Source: Micrococcales bacterium (lineage in GTDB: Bacteria; Actinomycetota; Actinomycetes; Actinomycetales; Cellulomonadaceae). Taken from it: DNA of 36,058 nt. The number at the start of each line of letters is the position of its first letter. The stretch's first letter is position 1. Below, piece after piece: positions 8,395 through 16,532 of the stretch. Below the pieces are notes generated by a model that searched no databases, had not been told where the DNA came from, and saw nothing but the letters and a program-made list of their open reading frames with translations. The translations under genes and the position numbers were made by a program. The stretch is from NCBI GenBank assembly GCA_009777345.1, contig WRMB01000037.1, forward strand, positions 1 through 36,058. Direction: 5' to 3'.

Positions 8395-9873
8395 ATGAGT
8401 TCGACGACCTTGACCCGTGACGACGTGACCGTCGTCGCCCCGGCTCTGTGCGGTGCCCGGGCGCTGCTGCTGGCTCCGGTGTCCGGTGCCTCCTGGCGGG
8501 CGTTCGGCCTGGCCGTGATCGGCTGGGTCTGGCTGTGGTTCGTCGGGATCACCCTGTTCACGCTCGTCTTCGTCGGTGTGGCTACGCTGCCGCTGGCCGG
8601 GTTCGGGCTGCTGCTGCTGACCGGGACGCTCTGGACGGCGCACTGGTTCGCCGTGGTCGAGGCCGCCCGGCTGACCGCCCAGACCGGGGTGGACGTGGTC
8701 GCGGCGCCGCGGCGCCGGATCGCGCGCCGCGGGTTCTGGCGCACGGTGCTCGGCCCGCTGGCCGACGGTCATGCCTGGGCCGCGCTGGGCTACGTGCTGC
8801 TCGGGCTGGTCGTCTCGACGGTCGCGGCCGGGCTGCTCGTCGGGCTGAGCGCGGCGGCGGTGGCCGGGCTGGGTGCCCCGTGGTTCCTGGAGCAGCGCGA
8901 CGTCCCGGTGCACAGCTTCGCCGATTTCATGAGCAACGTCGGCCCGGTGCGGACCGCCCTGGTCGCGCTGCTGCTGGTCTGGGTGGTGCCGGTGCTGGCG
9001 CAGGCCTTCGCGCTGCTCCAGGCGGCCCTCGGCCGGGGGCTGCTGGCCCAGAGCGAGACGGCCGCGGCACGGGCCGCCCAGCGGGCCGCCGAGAAAGCCC
9101 AGCGCCACGCCGAGGCGGCCCAGCAAGACGCCGAGGCCCGGGCGGTCCGCATGGTGCACCGGGCCGAGCACCTGGCCCAGACCCGCAGCGACGCCGTCGA
9201 GGCCGCTGCCGACGACCGTCGCCGTATCGAACGGGACCTGCACGACGGTGCCCAGCAGCGCCTGGTCGCCCTCGGTATGGAGCTGGGCGTGGCCCGGCGT
9301 CGGGCCGCGACCGACCCGGACACGGCGGTGGTCGCCCTGGAGCACGCCCACGCCGAGGTCAAGGAGACCCTGGCCGAGCTGCGCGACCTGGTGCGCGGTA
9401 TCCACCCGGCGGTGCTGACCGACCGGGGCCTGGACGCGGCGCTGTCCGCCCTGGCCGCGCGCAGCCCCGTCCCGGTGACGGTCTGCGTGGCCGACTCCGA
9501 CACCCTGGCCGCCTGCGGTCCGGCGGCCCAGGCCGCGGCCTACTTCGTCGTCGCCGAGGCGTTGACCAATACCGCCAAGCACGCGCACGCCAGCGCGGTC
9601 ACGGTCGACGTCGGCTGCACGGCGGTCGACAGCACGGCGGTCGACAACAGCACAGCGGACGACAGCACAGCGGTCGACGACAGCAGCGGTGCGGCCGGGA
9701 GTCGGCTGCGGGTCGTGGTGACCGATGACGGGATCGGCGGTGCCGATACCGCGGCGGGCACCGGCCTGGACGGGCTGCGGGCTCGCGTAGCCGCGCTGGA
9801 CGGAACGTTCGACCTGGTCAGCCCGCCCGACGGCGGTACCCGGCTCACCGTGGAGGTGCCATGCGTATCGTGA
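8395..9873 (+). CDS. Sensor histidine kinase, HisKA_3 type
   Basis: Two-component sensor kinase of 492 aa. The N-terminal half has about four membrane segments and resembles the actinobacterial 'sensor' domain (PF13796-like). An Ala/Glu/Gln-rich coiled linker (about 220-270) leads to the phosphoacceptor site RRIERDLHDGAQQR with His283. The HATPase region has AEALTNTAKHAHAS (N box), DDGIGGAD and GTGLDGLRARV. Between the N box and the next motif lies an unusual acidic repeat (about 409-431) encoded by 15-18-bp tandem repeats. The ATG at 8395 is preferred because a -10-like hexamer sits 7 nt upstream. Its end overlaps the response regulator by 13 nt, so the three downstream genes form one operon. 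The stimulus is unknown; the envelope is likely, given the third gene. Confidence 0.92.
   Translation: MSSTTLTRDDVTVVAPALCGARALLLAPVSGASWRAFGLAVIGWVWLWFVGITLFTLVFVGVATLPLAGFGLLLLTGTLWTAHWFAVVEAARLTAQTGVDVVAAPRRRIARRGFWRTVLGPLADGHAWAALGYVLLGLVVSTVAAGLLVGLSAAAVAGLGAPWFLEQRDVPVHSFADFMSNVGPVRTALVALLLVWVVPVLAQAFALLQAALGRGLLAQSETAAARAAQRAAEKAQRHAEAAQQDAEARAVRMVHRAEHLAQTRSDAVEAAADDRRRIERDLHDGAQQRLVALGMELGVARRRAATDPDTAVVALEHAHAEVKETLAELRDLVRGIHPAVLTDRGLDAALSALAARSPVPVTVCVADSDTLAACGPAAQAAAYFVVAEALTNTAKHAHASAVTVDVGCTAVDSTAVDNSTADDSTAVDDSSGAAGSRLRVVVTDDGIGGADTAAGTGLDGLRARVAALDGTFDLVSPPDGGTRLTVEVPCVS
9619..9687 (+). repeat. In-frame short tandem repeat in the kinase ATPase domain
   Basis: Units of 15 bp (and one of 18 bp) repeat here: ACGGCGGTCGACAGC, then a near-identical unit, then degenerate AGCACAGCGG-type units. 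They encode a Thr/Ala/Val/Asp/Ser-rich insertion. All unit lengths are multiples of three, so changes in copy number keep the frame. Confidence 0.75.
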
Positions 9874-10544
9874 TCGCCGAAGACTCCGTCCTGCTGCTGG
9901 ACGGGCTGACCCGGCTGCTGAGCGCCGAGGGCCACGACGTCACCGGCCACACCACCGCCGACGGCCTGGTCGCCGCGCTGGCTCCCAGCACCGCGGGCAC
10001 TGCCCCGCTGCCGGACCTCGTCGTCACCGACGTGCGGATGCCCCCGACCCACACCGACGAGGGGCTGCGCGCCGCGATCCACCTGCGGTCGGTCCACCCC
10101 CGGCTGCCGGTCCTGGTGCTCTCCCAGTACGTCGAGCAGCGCTACGCCCGTGAGCTGTTCACCGCCGACGCCCGGGGCCTGGGCTACGTGCTCAAGGACC
10201 GGGTGGCCGACGTGGACGAGTTCCTCGACGCCGTGACCCGGGTGGCCGACGGCGGCACCGTGATCGACCCGGAGGTCGTGGCCCAGATCCTGGCCCGCTC
10301 CCCGCGCAGCGGCACCGAACGGCTCACCGCCCGGGAGCGCCAGGTGCTCGGCCTGATGGCCGAGGGCCGGTCCAACACGGCTATCGCCGACCGCCTGGTG
10401 GTCGGGCTGCCCGCCGTGGAGAAGCACGTCACCTCGATCCTGGCCAAGCTCGACCTGCCGCCCGACGCCGACGACCACCGTCGCGTCCTGGCAGTGCTGC
10501 GCTGGCTCGACCAGACCACCGACCCGAACGGAGCCCCCCGGTGA
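9861..10544 (+). CDS. Response regulator, NarL/LuxR family
   Basis: This 227-aa DNA-binding response regulator is the partner of the histidine kinase upstream, whose end it overlaps by 13 nt. The receiver domain has the acidic pair E7-D8, the phosphoacceptor Asp57 in VVTDVRMP and the conserved Lys in GYVLKDR. The C-terminal LuxR helix-turn-helix is LTARERQVLGLMAEGRSNTA followed by IADRLVVGLPAVEKHVTSIL. The start ATG is inside the kinase frame, with GGAGGTGCC just upstream. Its stop overlaps the next start by 4 nt. It probably controls this operon or envelope genes; no binding site can be identified here. Confidence 0.94.
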   Translation: MRIVIAEDSVLLLDGLTRLLSAEGHDVTGHTTADGLVAALAPSTAGTAPLPDLVVTDVRMPPTHTDEGLRAAIHLRSVHPRLPVLVLSQYVEQRYARELFTADARGLGYVLKDRVADVDEFLDAVTRVADGGTVIDPEVVAQILARSPRSGTERLTARERQVLGLMAEGRSNTAIADRLVVGLPAVEKHVTSILAKLDLPPDADDHRRVLAVLRWLDQTTDPNGAPR

Positions 10545-11785
10545 GCACCCCCACCCCCGACACCCCCACCCCGGCTGCTGGTACCCCGTCGGACGGGGCC
10601 GCCGTCCCGGACGAGACGGCTGCACCAGGTTCCGAGCCGGTAGCGCAAGACCTCCCGGGCGAGACAGAAGCGCAGGGGAGCGCCTCCGACCCCGGCCCCG
10701 ACCCCGACGAAGACGGTGCGACCGCCCCCGTTCCGCGCGCGGCTCGGTTCCGGCCAGCCGGTCTGGTGCTCACGGTGGTGGGTGTGCTGCTCGCCCTGCC
10801 GCTGGTGGCCTCCGGAGCGTGGACCACGATCATGTACTCCGTGGGCACCTGGCACCACACGGCTCACACCGAAACGGTCGCGCCGGTGATCAGCCTGGTC
10901 ACCGACGGCCCCGTGAAGATCACCGTCGACCCGGGCGCCACGCAGGTGTCGGTACAGGCCGACGCCTGGTACGCCTGGGACTGGCAGGCCCCGACCTACC
11001 AAGCGACCAGCACCGGTGACCGGCTCGAGATCCGGCACGAGTGCGGCAGCTTCCCCGTCAGCCCGTCCTGCGAGGCCGGGCTGACCGTGGTGCTGCCCCC
11101 GGACACGCAGCTGCAGGTGCGGTCCGGGAACGGTTCGGTCGTCGCATCGGACCTCACCGGTCCGGTGGACGTCTCCAGCAGCGACGGTCGCATCGAGCTG
11201 TCGCGCATCGGTGGTGACGTGGTCGCGCACTCCGGCAACGGCCGGGTCGAGGTCACGGACGTGGCGGGTTCGGCCACGGTGAGCAGCAGCGACGGCAAGG
11301 TCGTGGTGTCCGGTGTCGGTGGTGACGTGATCACCGCCCGTTCGGGCAACGGCCGGGTCGAGGTCTCGGAGGTCGCCGGTTCGGCGACGGCGGTCAGCCG
11401 CGACGGTGCGGTCCTGGTGAACCAGGTGGGCGGCGACGTGGACGCCCGTTCGGGCAACGGCCGGGTCGAGGTCGTCAGCGTCGCCGGTTCGGCGACGGCG
11501 GTCAGCCGCGACGGTGCGGTCCTGGTCGAGGACGCGCTCGGCAACGTCACCGCCCGTTCCGGCAACGGCTCGGTCACCGTGTACGGCGCTGGTGTCCCGG
11601 TGGCCCTGGACATCTCCAGCGGCAACGGCAACCAGAGGATCGAGGCCGCCACCGACCCGGCCGCCCCGATCAGCGTCACCATCAGGTCTTCCGACGGCAA
11701 CGTGTCCTACCTGGCGCCCCGCGGACCGTCCCGGCTCAGTCCGCCGCCCGGGTACCAAGAGGATGCATCTCTAGCTGGCCCGTAG
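10541..11785 (+). CDS. DUF4097-type beta-repeat membrane protein
   Basis: Third gene of the two-component operon, 414 aa, starting with GTG in a GTGA overlap with the response regulator. Residues 1-68 are Pro/Thr/Ala-rich and cytoplasmic. One membrane segment follows at about 73-98, and then a long extracytoplasmic beta-helix-like part built from repeats. These have the form GDV-x-ARSGNGRVEV-x-x-VAGSATA and match the DUF4097 (adhesin-like beta-strand repeat) family. Two 36-residue units are almost identical at DNA level. In Firmicutes and actinobacteria such proteins accompany envelope-sensing systems, so a role in envelope stress is an inference. The last 15 nt overlap the antitoxin gene convergently. 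Confidence 0.88.
   Translation: MSTPTPDTPTPAAGTPSDGAAVPDETAAPGSEPVAQDLPGETEAQGSASDPGPDPDEDGATAPVPRAARFRPAGLVLTVVGVLLALPLVASGAWTTIMYSVGTWHHTAHTETVAPVISLVTDGPVKITVDPGATQVSVQADAWYAWDWQAPTYQATSTGDRLEIRHECGSFPVSPSCEAGLTVVLPPDTQLQVRSGNGSVVASDLTGPVDVSSSDGRIELSRIGGDVVAHSGNGRVEVTDVAGSATVSSSDGKVVVSGVGGDVITARSGNGRVEVSEVAGSATAVSRDGAVLVNQVGGDVDARSGNGRVEVVSVAGSATAVSRDGAVLVEDALGNVTARSGNGSVTVYGAGVPVALDISSGNGNQRIEAATDPAAPISVTIRSSDGNVSYLAPRGPSRLSPPPGYQEDASLAGP
11336..11543 (+). repeat. 108-bp near-identical tandem repeat in the DUF4097 gene
   Basis: The block starting near 11336 recurs 108 bp later, starting near 11444, with only a few differences. It corresponds to 36 codons, one beta-repeat unit. The high DNA identity suggests recent duplication or gene conversion. 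Confidence 0.75.
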
Positions 11786-12121
11786 GTAGGCCGTCACGGC
11801 GTCGCGCAGGACCGCGCTGACCGGCCGCTGCTCGGCGACGGCTCGGGCCATCAGCTGTGCGTCCACGTCCTCGGGCAGACGCACCTGCCGACGGGGTGAC
11901 TGCCCCGACCCTGGTGCCAGCCGAGGACGGCCGCGGCCGCGAGCCACCGCCGCGTCGAGCTCGTCCGGCGTCATGAACTGCGACAGGAACTCCCGACCGG
12001 GCGCGTCGCCCACACCTGTCGTGACCACCGAACCCTCAGGCAGCGTGTCGCACGCCTCGACCTCGGCAGCCAGCCGTGCGTAGTACGCCTGCTCGGCTGC
12101 GCTGATTCTCTCGTCGCTCAC
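11771..12121 (-). CDS. Antitoxin, ribbon-helix-helix, BrnA-like
   Basis: This 116-aa protein begins at GTG 12121 (VSDERISAAEQAYY). AGAGGA sits just upstream, and the start overlaps the toxin stop by 4 nt. The C-terminal 40 residues (RRQVRLPEDVDAQLMARAVA then EQRPVSAVLRDAVTAYL) form a ribbon-helix-helix pattern. A C-terminal DNA-binding part with the toxin encoded first is the order known for BrnT-BrnA modules. It would neutralise the upstream product and repress the pair through the palindrome at 12391-12411. Its 3' end overlaps the convergent DUF4097 gene by 15 nt. The assignment as antitoxin rests on fold pattern and gene order. Confidence 0.72.
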   Translation of the reverse strand: MSDERISAAEQAYYARLAAEVEACDTLPEGSVVTTGVGDAPGREFLSQFMTPDELDAAVARGRGRPRLAPGSGQSPRRQVRLPEDVDAQLMARAVAEQRPVSAVLRDAVTAYLRAS

Positions 12122-12390
12122 TCCTCTTTCGCCTTCCTCGCCGTCTCGATCACTGTGGCGCGGGCCTCCATGACGTGGAAGACCAGCAGCACGCCTCGGG
12201 TCACCTCGGCCATCACCTCCAACCATCGTCCTGAGAGTCCCGGCCCGACGAACAGTTCTGGTGCCGGACGGCCTGGCACCCGCGACTGCCCGTACGGAGC
12301 CACCCGGTACACGTGGAACAGCACCGCGTTCACAGCATCCTCACGCAATACGCCGTGCTTGTCGGCGCTGTCCGACCATCTGATCTCCAT
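12118..12390 (-). CDS. BrnT-like toxin of a type II toxin-antitoxin pair
   Basis: A 90-aa protein, MEIRWSDSADKHGVLREDAV at its start and HVMEARATVIETARKAKEE at its end. The W-S-x-S-A-x-KHGV opening and the later FVGPGLSGRWLEVMAEV / LLVFHVMEAR strands fit the compact RelE-like fold of BrnT and related actinobacterial toxins. Known BrnT proteins are ribonucleases. No single catalytic residue can be proved here. The gene is followed immediately (4-nt overlap) by a ribbon-helix-helix protein, and the start is preceded by an AT-rich palindromic operator that includes AGGAG. The module lies between core genes and may be a small acquired insertion. Confidence 0.7.
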   Translation of the reverse strand: MEIRWSDSADKHGVLREDAVNAVLFHVYRVAPYGQSRVPGRPAPELFVGPGLSGRWLEVMAEVTRGVLLVFHVMEARATVIETARKAKEE

Positions 12391-12411
12391 AGTATTTTAG
12401 TACTCCTAAAA
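12391..12411 (-). promoter_or_regulatory. Operator/promoter palindrome of the toxin-antitoxin pair
   Basis: Directly before the toxin start, TTTTAG (12395-12400) and CTAAAA (12406-12411) form a 6-bp inverted repeat with a 5-nt spacer, overlapping AGTA/TACT arms at 12391-12404. The AGGAG ribosome site lies inside it. This AT-rich block in very GC-rich DNA is a likely autoregulation site for the ribbon-helix-helix antitoxin. Confidence 0.55.
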
Positions 12412-12431
12412 GCGCTAGTCGATGGGCCCGG

Positions 12432-13220
12432 TCACTGGAGGCCCAGTACGGTCCGGGCCAGGGTGGCCGGGATGCGGGCGGTGGCCCGGCGGGCCCGCAG
12501 CAGGCCGCGTTCGGCCGACTGGACCAGGCTGCGGTCGTACGGGACGCGGCCGAGCAGGGGTAGCCCGGCTGCCTGCTCCAGCTCGGCCAGGCTCAGGGTG
12601 CCGCGCCGGGCGTCGCTGGCCATCAGGCCGGTGCGGGCCGCGGCCGGTCCGAGCGCGGTGCGCAGCGCCACGGCACCGCCGACCGAGGTGATGTCTCGTC
12701 CGGCTACCACGACGACGAGGTCGCAGCGGCCCACCGGGGCGCGCCGGGCGAGCACGTCGCAGGGCGGCAGGTCGAGCAGCACCGTCCCGGCGGCCTCACC
12801 CAGCCGGTCCAGCACGTCGTCCGGTGGTGGCAGGCCGGGCCGGGCGCGGTCGGTGGAGACCAGCGCCACCCGGCCCCAGCGGGGCAGGGCGGCCAGCAGC
12901 TGGTCGCCCGCGACGTCCCCGGCCCCGGTGAGGTCCGGCCAGCGCGGACCGGGCACCGCCTCCAGGCCGAGCGTCACGTCCAGCCCGGCGCCGCCGACCA
13001 GGTCGACCAGGACGGTCGCGGTGTGCTGGGCCAGGGCGGCGGCGAGCAGCGCGGCGAGCGTCGTGGCACCGGCGCCGCCCCGGGCCCCGACCAGTCCGAC
13101 GACGGTGCCGCCCAGCGGTCCGACCAGTCGGCCGGACCAGGGAGAGGACGAGGCGGATGGGTAGGTGCTCTGCGCGGCGGTGTTCTGTACGGCGGTGTTC
13201 TGTACGGCGGTGTTCTGCAT
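12432..13220 (-). CDS. Ssd/CpaE-like septum-site-type P-loop ATPase
   Basis: A ParA/MinD-superfamily protein of 262 aa, like the actinobacterial Ssd (septum site determining) and TadZ/CpaE proteins. The P-loop is GARGGAGATTL: the lysines of a deviant Walker A are replaced by R and A, as is usual in Ssd proteins, so normal ATP hydrolysis is doubtful. Later motifs are VLVDL and TVLLDLPPC. The usual N-terminal receiver-like domain is absent. Residues 1-15 come from three tandem 15-bp repeats (QNTAV units). No Tad pilus genes lie beside it, unlike many Ssd/TadZ genes. A role in localising septum or pilus machinery is inferred from the family. Confidence 0.78.
   Translation of the reverse strand: MQNTAVQNTAVQNTAAQSTYPSASSSPWSGRLVGPLGGTVVGLVGARGGAGATTLAALLAAALAQHTATVLVDLVGGAGLDVTLGLEAVPGPRWPDLTGAGDVAGDQLLAALPRWGRVALVSTDRARPGLPPPDDVLDRLGEAAGTVLLDLPPCDVLARRAPVGRCDLVVVVAGRDITSVGGAVALRTALGPAAARTGLMASDARRGTLSLAELEQAAGLPLLGRVPYDRSLVQSAERGLLRARRATARIPATLARTVLGLQ
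13176..13220 (-). repeat. Three 15-bp tandem repeats at the Ssd-like start
   Basis: GGCGGTGTTCTGTAC occurs at 13176-13190 and 13191-13205, and a near-copy ending GCAT at 13206-13220 supplies the start codon. The repeat encodes V-Q-N-T-A units at the very N-terminus. Slippage here would change the N-terminus without breaking the frame. Confidence 0.8.
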
Positions 13221-13735
13221 GGTCCCCAGCCTGGCCGGACCGCCCGCCGTGGTGGGGCCGCTCTGGGGCCGGGACGTCGCACGGCTGGGCTGGGGACGGT
13301 TCGGCCGGGAGCCGTCGGGGCCGTCCCGTTTCGGATGGTGGACGCTGTGTCCAGCATCTGATCAAACCTTCCCCCGGAGGAAGTCAAGGGTCCATCAGCC
13401 CTTCCCACCCGCTCCAGCATGGGGTATAAATGTCATTACAACTTCATGGTTCACCGGAACCCACGCGCAGGCTGACCCACTTTTGGGCGGGCCGACCGGG
13501 CTGGTTCCCGTAGCGGCCGTCGAAGCGCACGCTTGATACCCGGTGGACCAGGAGTTACGGACAGCGGCGGCCAAAGACGGCTGCCGCTGTTTCGTGTTTC
13601 CGGTAAATATCTTCGCATTCTCTGCATATCGGTCGAAGATGCCCGCCGGTGGGCCGGTCGCGACGGCGGGAGGCATACCGGAGCGGATGCGTCGGCACCA
13701 GCCCGCCGACGCGACGCGGACCGGCCGGTGCGACA
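13221..13735. other. About 515 bp without a convincing gene
   Basis: This divergent interval lies between the Ssd-like gene and the malic enzyme gene. It contains the promoters of both, an AT-richer patch with TATAAAT at 13424-13430, and a stable hairpin at 13561-13590. A 113-codon open frame on the minus strand (13395-13736) has no ribosome site and atypical composition, and I do not call it. A long leader or a small RNA is possible. Confidence 0.45.
13561..13590 (+). terminator. Hairpin followed by a T-rich stretch
   Basis: ACAGCGGC and GCCGCTGT (outer arms), extended by GCC/GGC after one mismatch, form a stem around AAAGAC. The sequence TTCGTGTTT follows on the plus strand. It could end a transcript or attenuate one reaching the malic enzyme gene 145 bp downstream. 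Confidence 0.4.

Positions 13736-13737
<2 letters not shown>
13732..13737 (+). promoter_or_regulatory. Probable -10 of the malic enzyme promoter
   Basis: GACAAT lies exactly 7 nt before GTG 13745 and overlaps the alternative ATG 13736. If used, transcription would begin at or near the GTG and the mRNA would be leaderless. Confidence 0.4.
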
Positions 13738-15178
<1,441 letters not shown>

Positions 15179-15366
15179 CCGGGAGGCAGTCCAGGTCGGG
15201 GCCCGCCGGGTCCGGGCCGAAGGTCGCGGCGCGGACCAGCCGGTGGACGTCTCGGGCGAAACGGCACCAGTACCTGCGCAAGTCGGGCAAGATAGGTGCC
15301 TGGACGATGCGGCGGACGGGCAGAGGGTGCTGGGTCGTCGTCGGGCCGTGCGACGAGAGGTGAACG

Positions 15367-16461
15367 ATGAGCAACCAGGTCCCACCAGGTCCGGGGCAGC
15401 CTCCGCAGGGGGCGGGACCGCCGTACGGGCCGTACTCGTCGCAGGCTCCGGGTATGCCGCCGCAGGGACCGGTACCGCCGCCGCAGGGACCGGAACCGCC
15501 GTACGGGCCGTACTCGTCGCAGGCTCCGGGTATGCCGCCGCAGGGACCGGTACCGCAGGGGCCACGTCCGCCGGGGCCGTACCCGCCTGGTCCCCAGGGG
15601 GCACCGCCCTCCTACGCTCAGCCGTCGTACGGGTCTGAACCGTCGTACGGTCCGGCGCAGCAGCAGTACGGTCCGGCTCCGCAGCCCTACGGTCAGCCGT
15701 CGGGTCCGCCGCCCGGTCCCCAGCCCGGTCCGCCGCCGTCGTACGGTGGTGCGGCTCCGGGGTACCAGCCAGGGCAGTACCAGCCGCAGGGTGGCTATGT
15801 GCCGTCGTACGGGCCGTACCCGGGGGCGCCGCAGGGTGGTTCGGGCGGCAAGATCGTGGCGATCGTGGCGGCAGCGGTGGTCGTGGTCGGCCTGGTGGTC
15901 GGGGGTGTGGTGCTGCTGACCAGGGGCGGTTCGAGCACCGCGGACGACCCGACGTCGACCACCTCGACCCCCTCACGTCCGAAGCCGAAACCGTCACCGA
16001 CGCCGTCACCGACGCCGACCTGGGTCGAGCTGAACAGCAACGAGGCGGGCGAGCTCGCCGAGATGGCGTCTCCTGGTCTGACCGGCACCTACGACTGGTG
16101 CTCGAGCAGCGAACCCTTCTTCGTCCCGTCCGACCTCGAGATCAGGTGCTATGGCGAAGGTATGGACCGTGTGACTCTGTTCTTCTGGGACGATGAAGAC
16201 GCTGCGTCTGAAGTCCGCCAGTGGTTCAAGGGCGGCTACAAAGACTTCCAGGAATCGACCTGGGAGCACGGGGCAGAGTTCGTCTACGACGCTTCGCCGG
16301 TCTACTACCAGATCATCCGGTGCTATTCAGGCGCTCCGGTCTGCGTCGAGGCGTGGCAGGACACCAAAGAAGAGGCGGATGCTGTGATCGGTGGTCTCGG
16401 ATATCCCGACGCCGCGGGGATCGCAGCGCTGAACGACTGGCTGGTCGGGGAAGGTATATGA
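15367..16461 (+). CDS. Proline-rich single-pass membrane protein
   Basis: A 364-aa protein with GAGAGGTG 8 nt before ATG 15367. Residues 1-155 are a Pro/Gly/Gln/Tyr-rich cytoplasmic tail with PPYGPYSSQAPGMPPQGP repeated. One membrane segment follows (about 159-183, KIVAIVAAAVVVVGLVVGGV), then a Thr/Pro linker with KPKPSPTPSPTP. A globular extracytoplasmic domain of about 150 residues has four cysteines that could form two disulfides (YDWCSS, IRCYGE, IIRCYSG, PVCVEA). This plan is common in actinobacterial envelope proteins, but I do not recognise the C-terminal domain. The next two genes also encode proline-rich membrane proteins, so the group may act together. Confidence 0.82.
   Translation: MSNQVPPGPGQPPQGAGPPYGPYSSQAPGMPPQGPVPPPQGPEPPYGPYSSQAPGMPPQGPVPQGPRPPGPYPPGPQGAPPSYAQPSYGSEPSYGPAQQQYGPAPQPYGQPSGPPPGPQPGPPPSYGGAAPGYQPGQYQPQGGYVPSYGPYPGAPQGGSGGKIVAIVAAAVVVVGLVVGGVVLLTRGGSSTADDPTSTTSTPSRPKPKPSPTPSPTPTWVELNSNEAGELAEMASPGLTGTYDWCSSSEPFFVPSDLEIRCYGEGMDRVTLFFWDDEDAASEVRQWFKGGYKDFQESTWEHGAEFVYDASPVYYQIIRCYSGAPVCVEAWQDTKEEADAVIGGLGYPDAAGIAALNDWLVGEGI
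15418..15557 (+). repeat. Two 78-bp-spaced copies of a ~60-bp in-frame repeat
   Basis: The block beginning CCGTACGGGCCGTACTCGTC at 15421 recurs at 15499 with nearly identical sequence for about 60 bp. The 78-bp period equals 26 codons and duplicates the Pro/Tyr-rich motif of the cytoplasmic tail. Confidence 0.85.
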
Positions 16462-16532
16462 CCCGGAGTGCCTGATGCTGGGACGGTGCCGTGGCAGTAT
16501 GGTCCAGATCCGCCGAACGCCGAGGAACCGAT

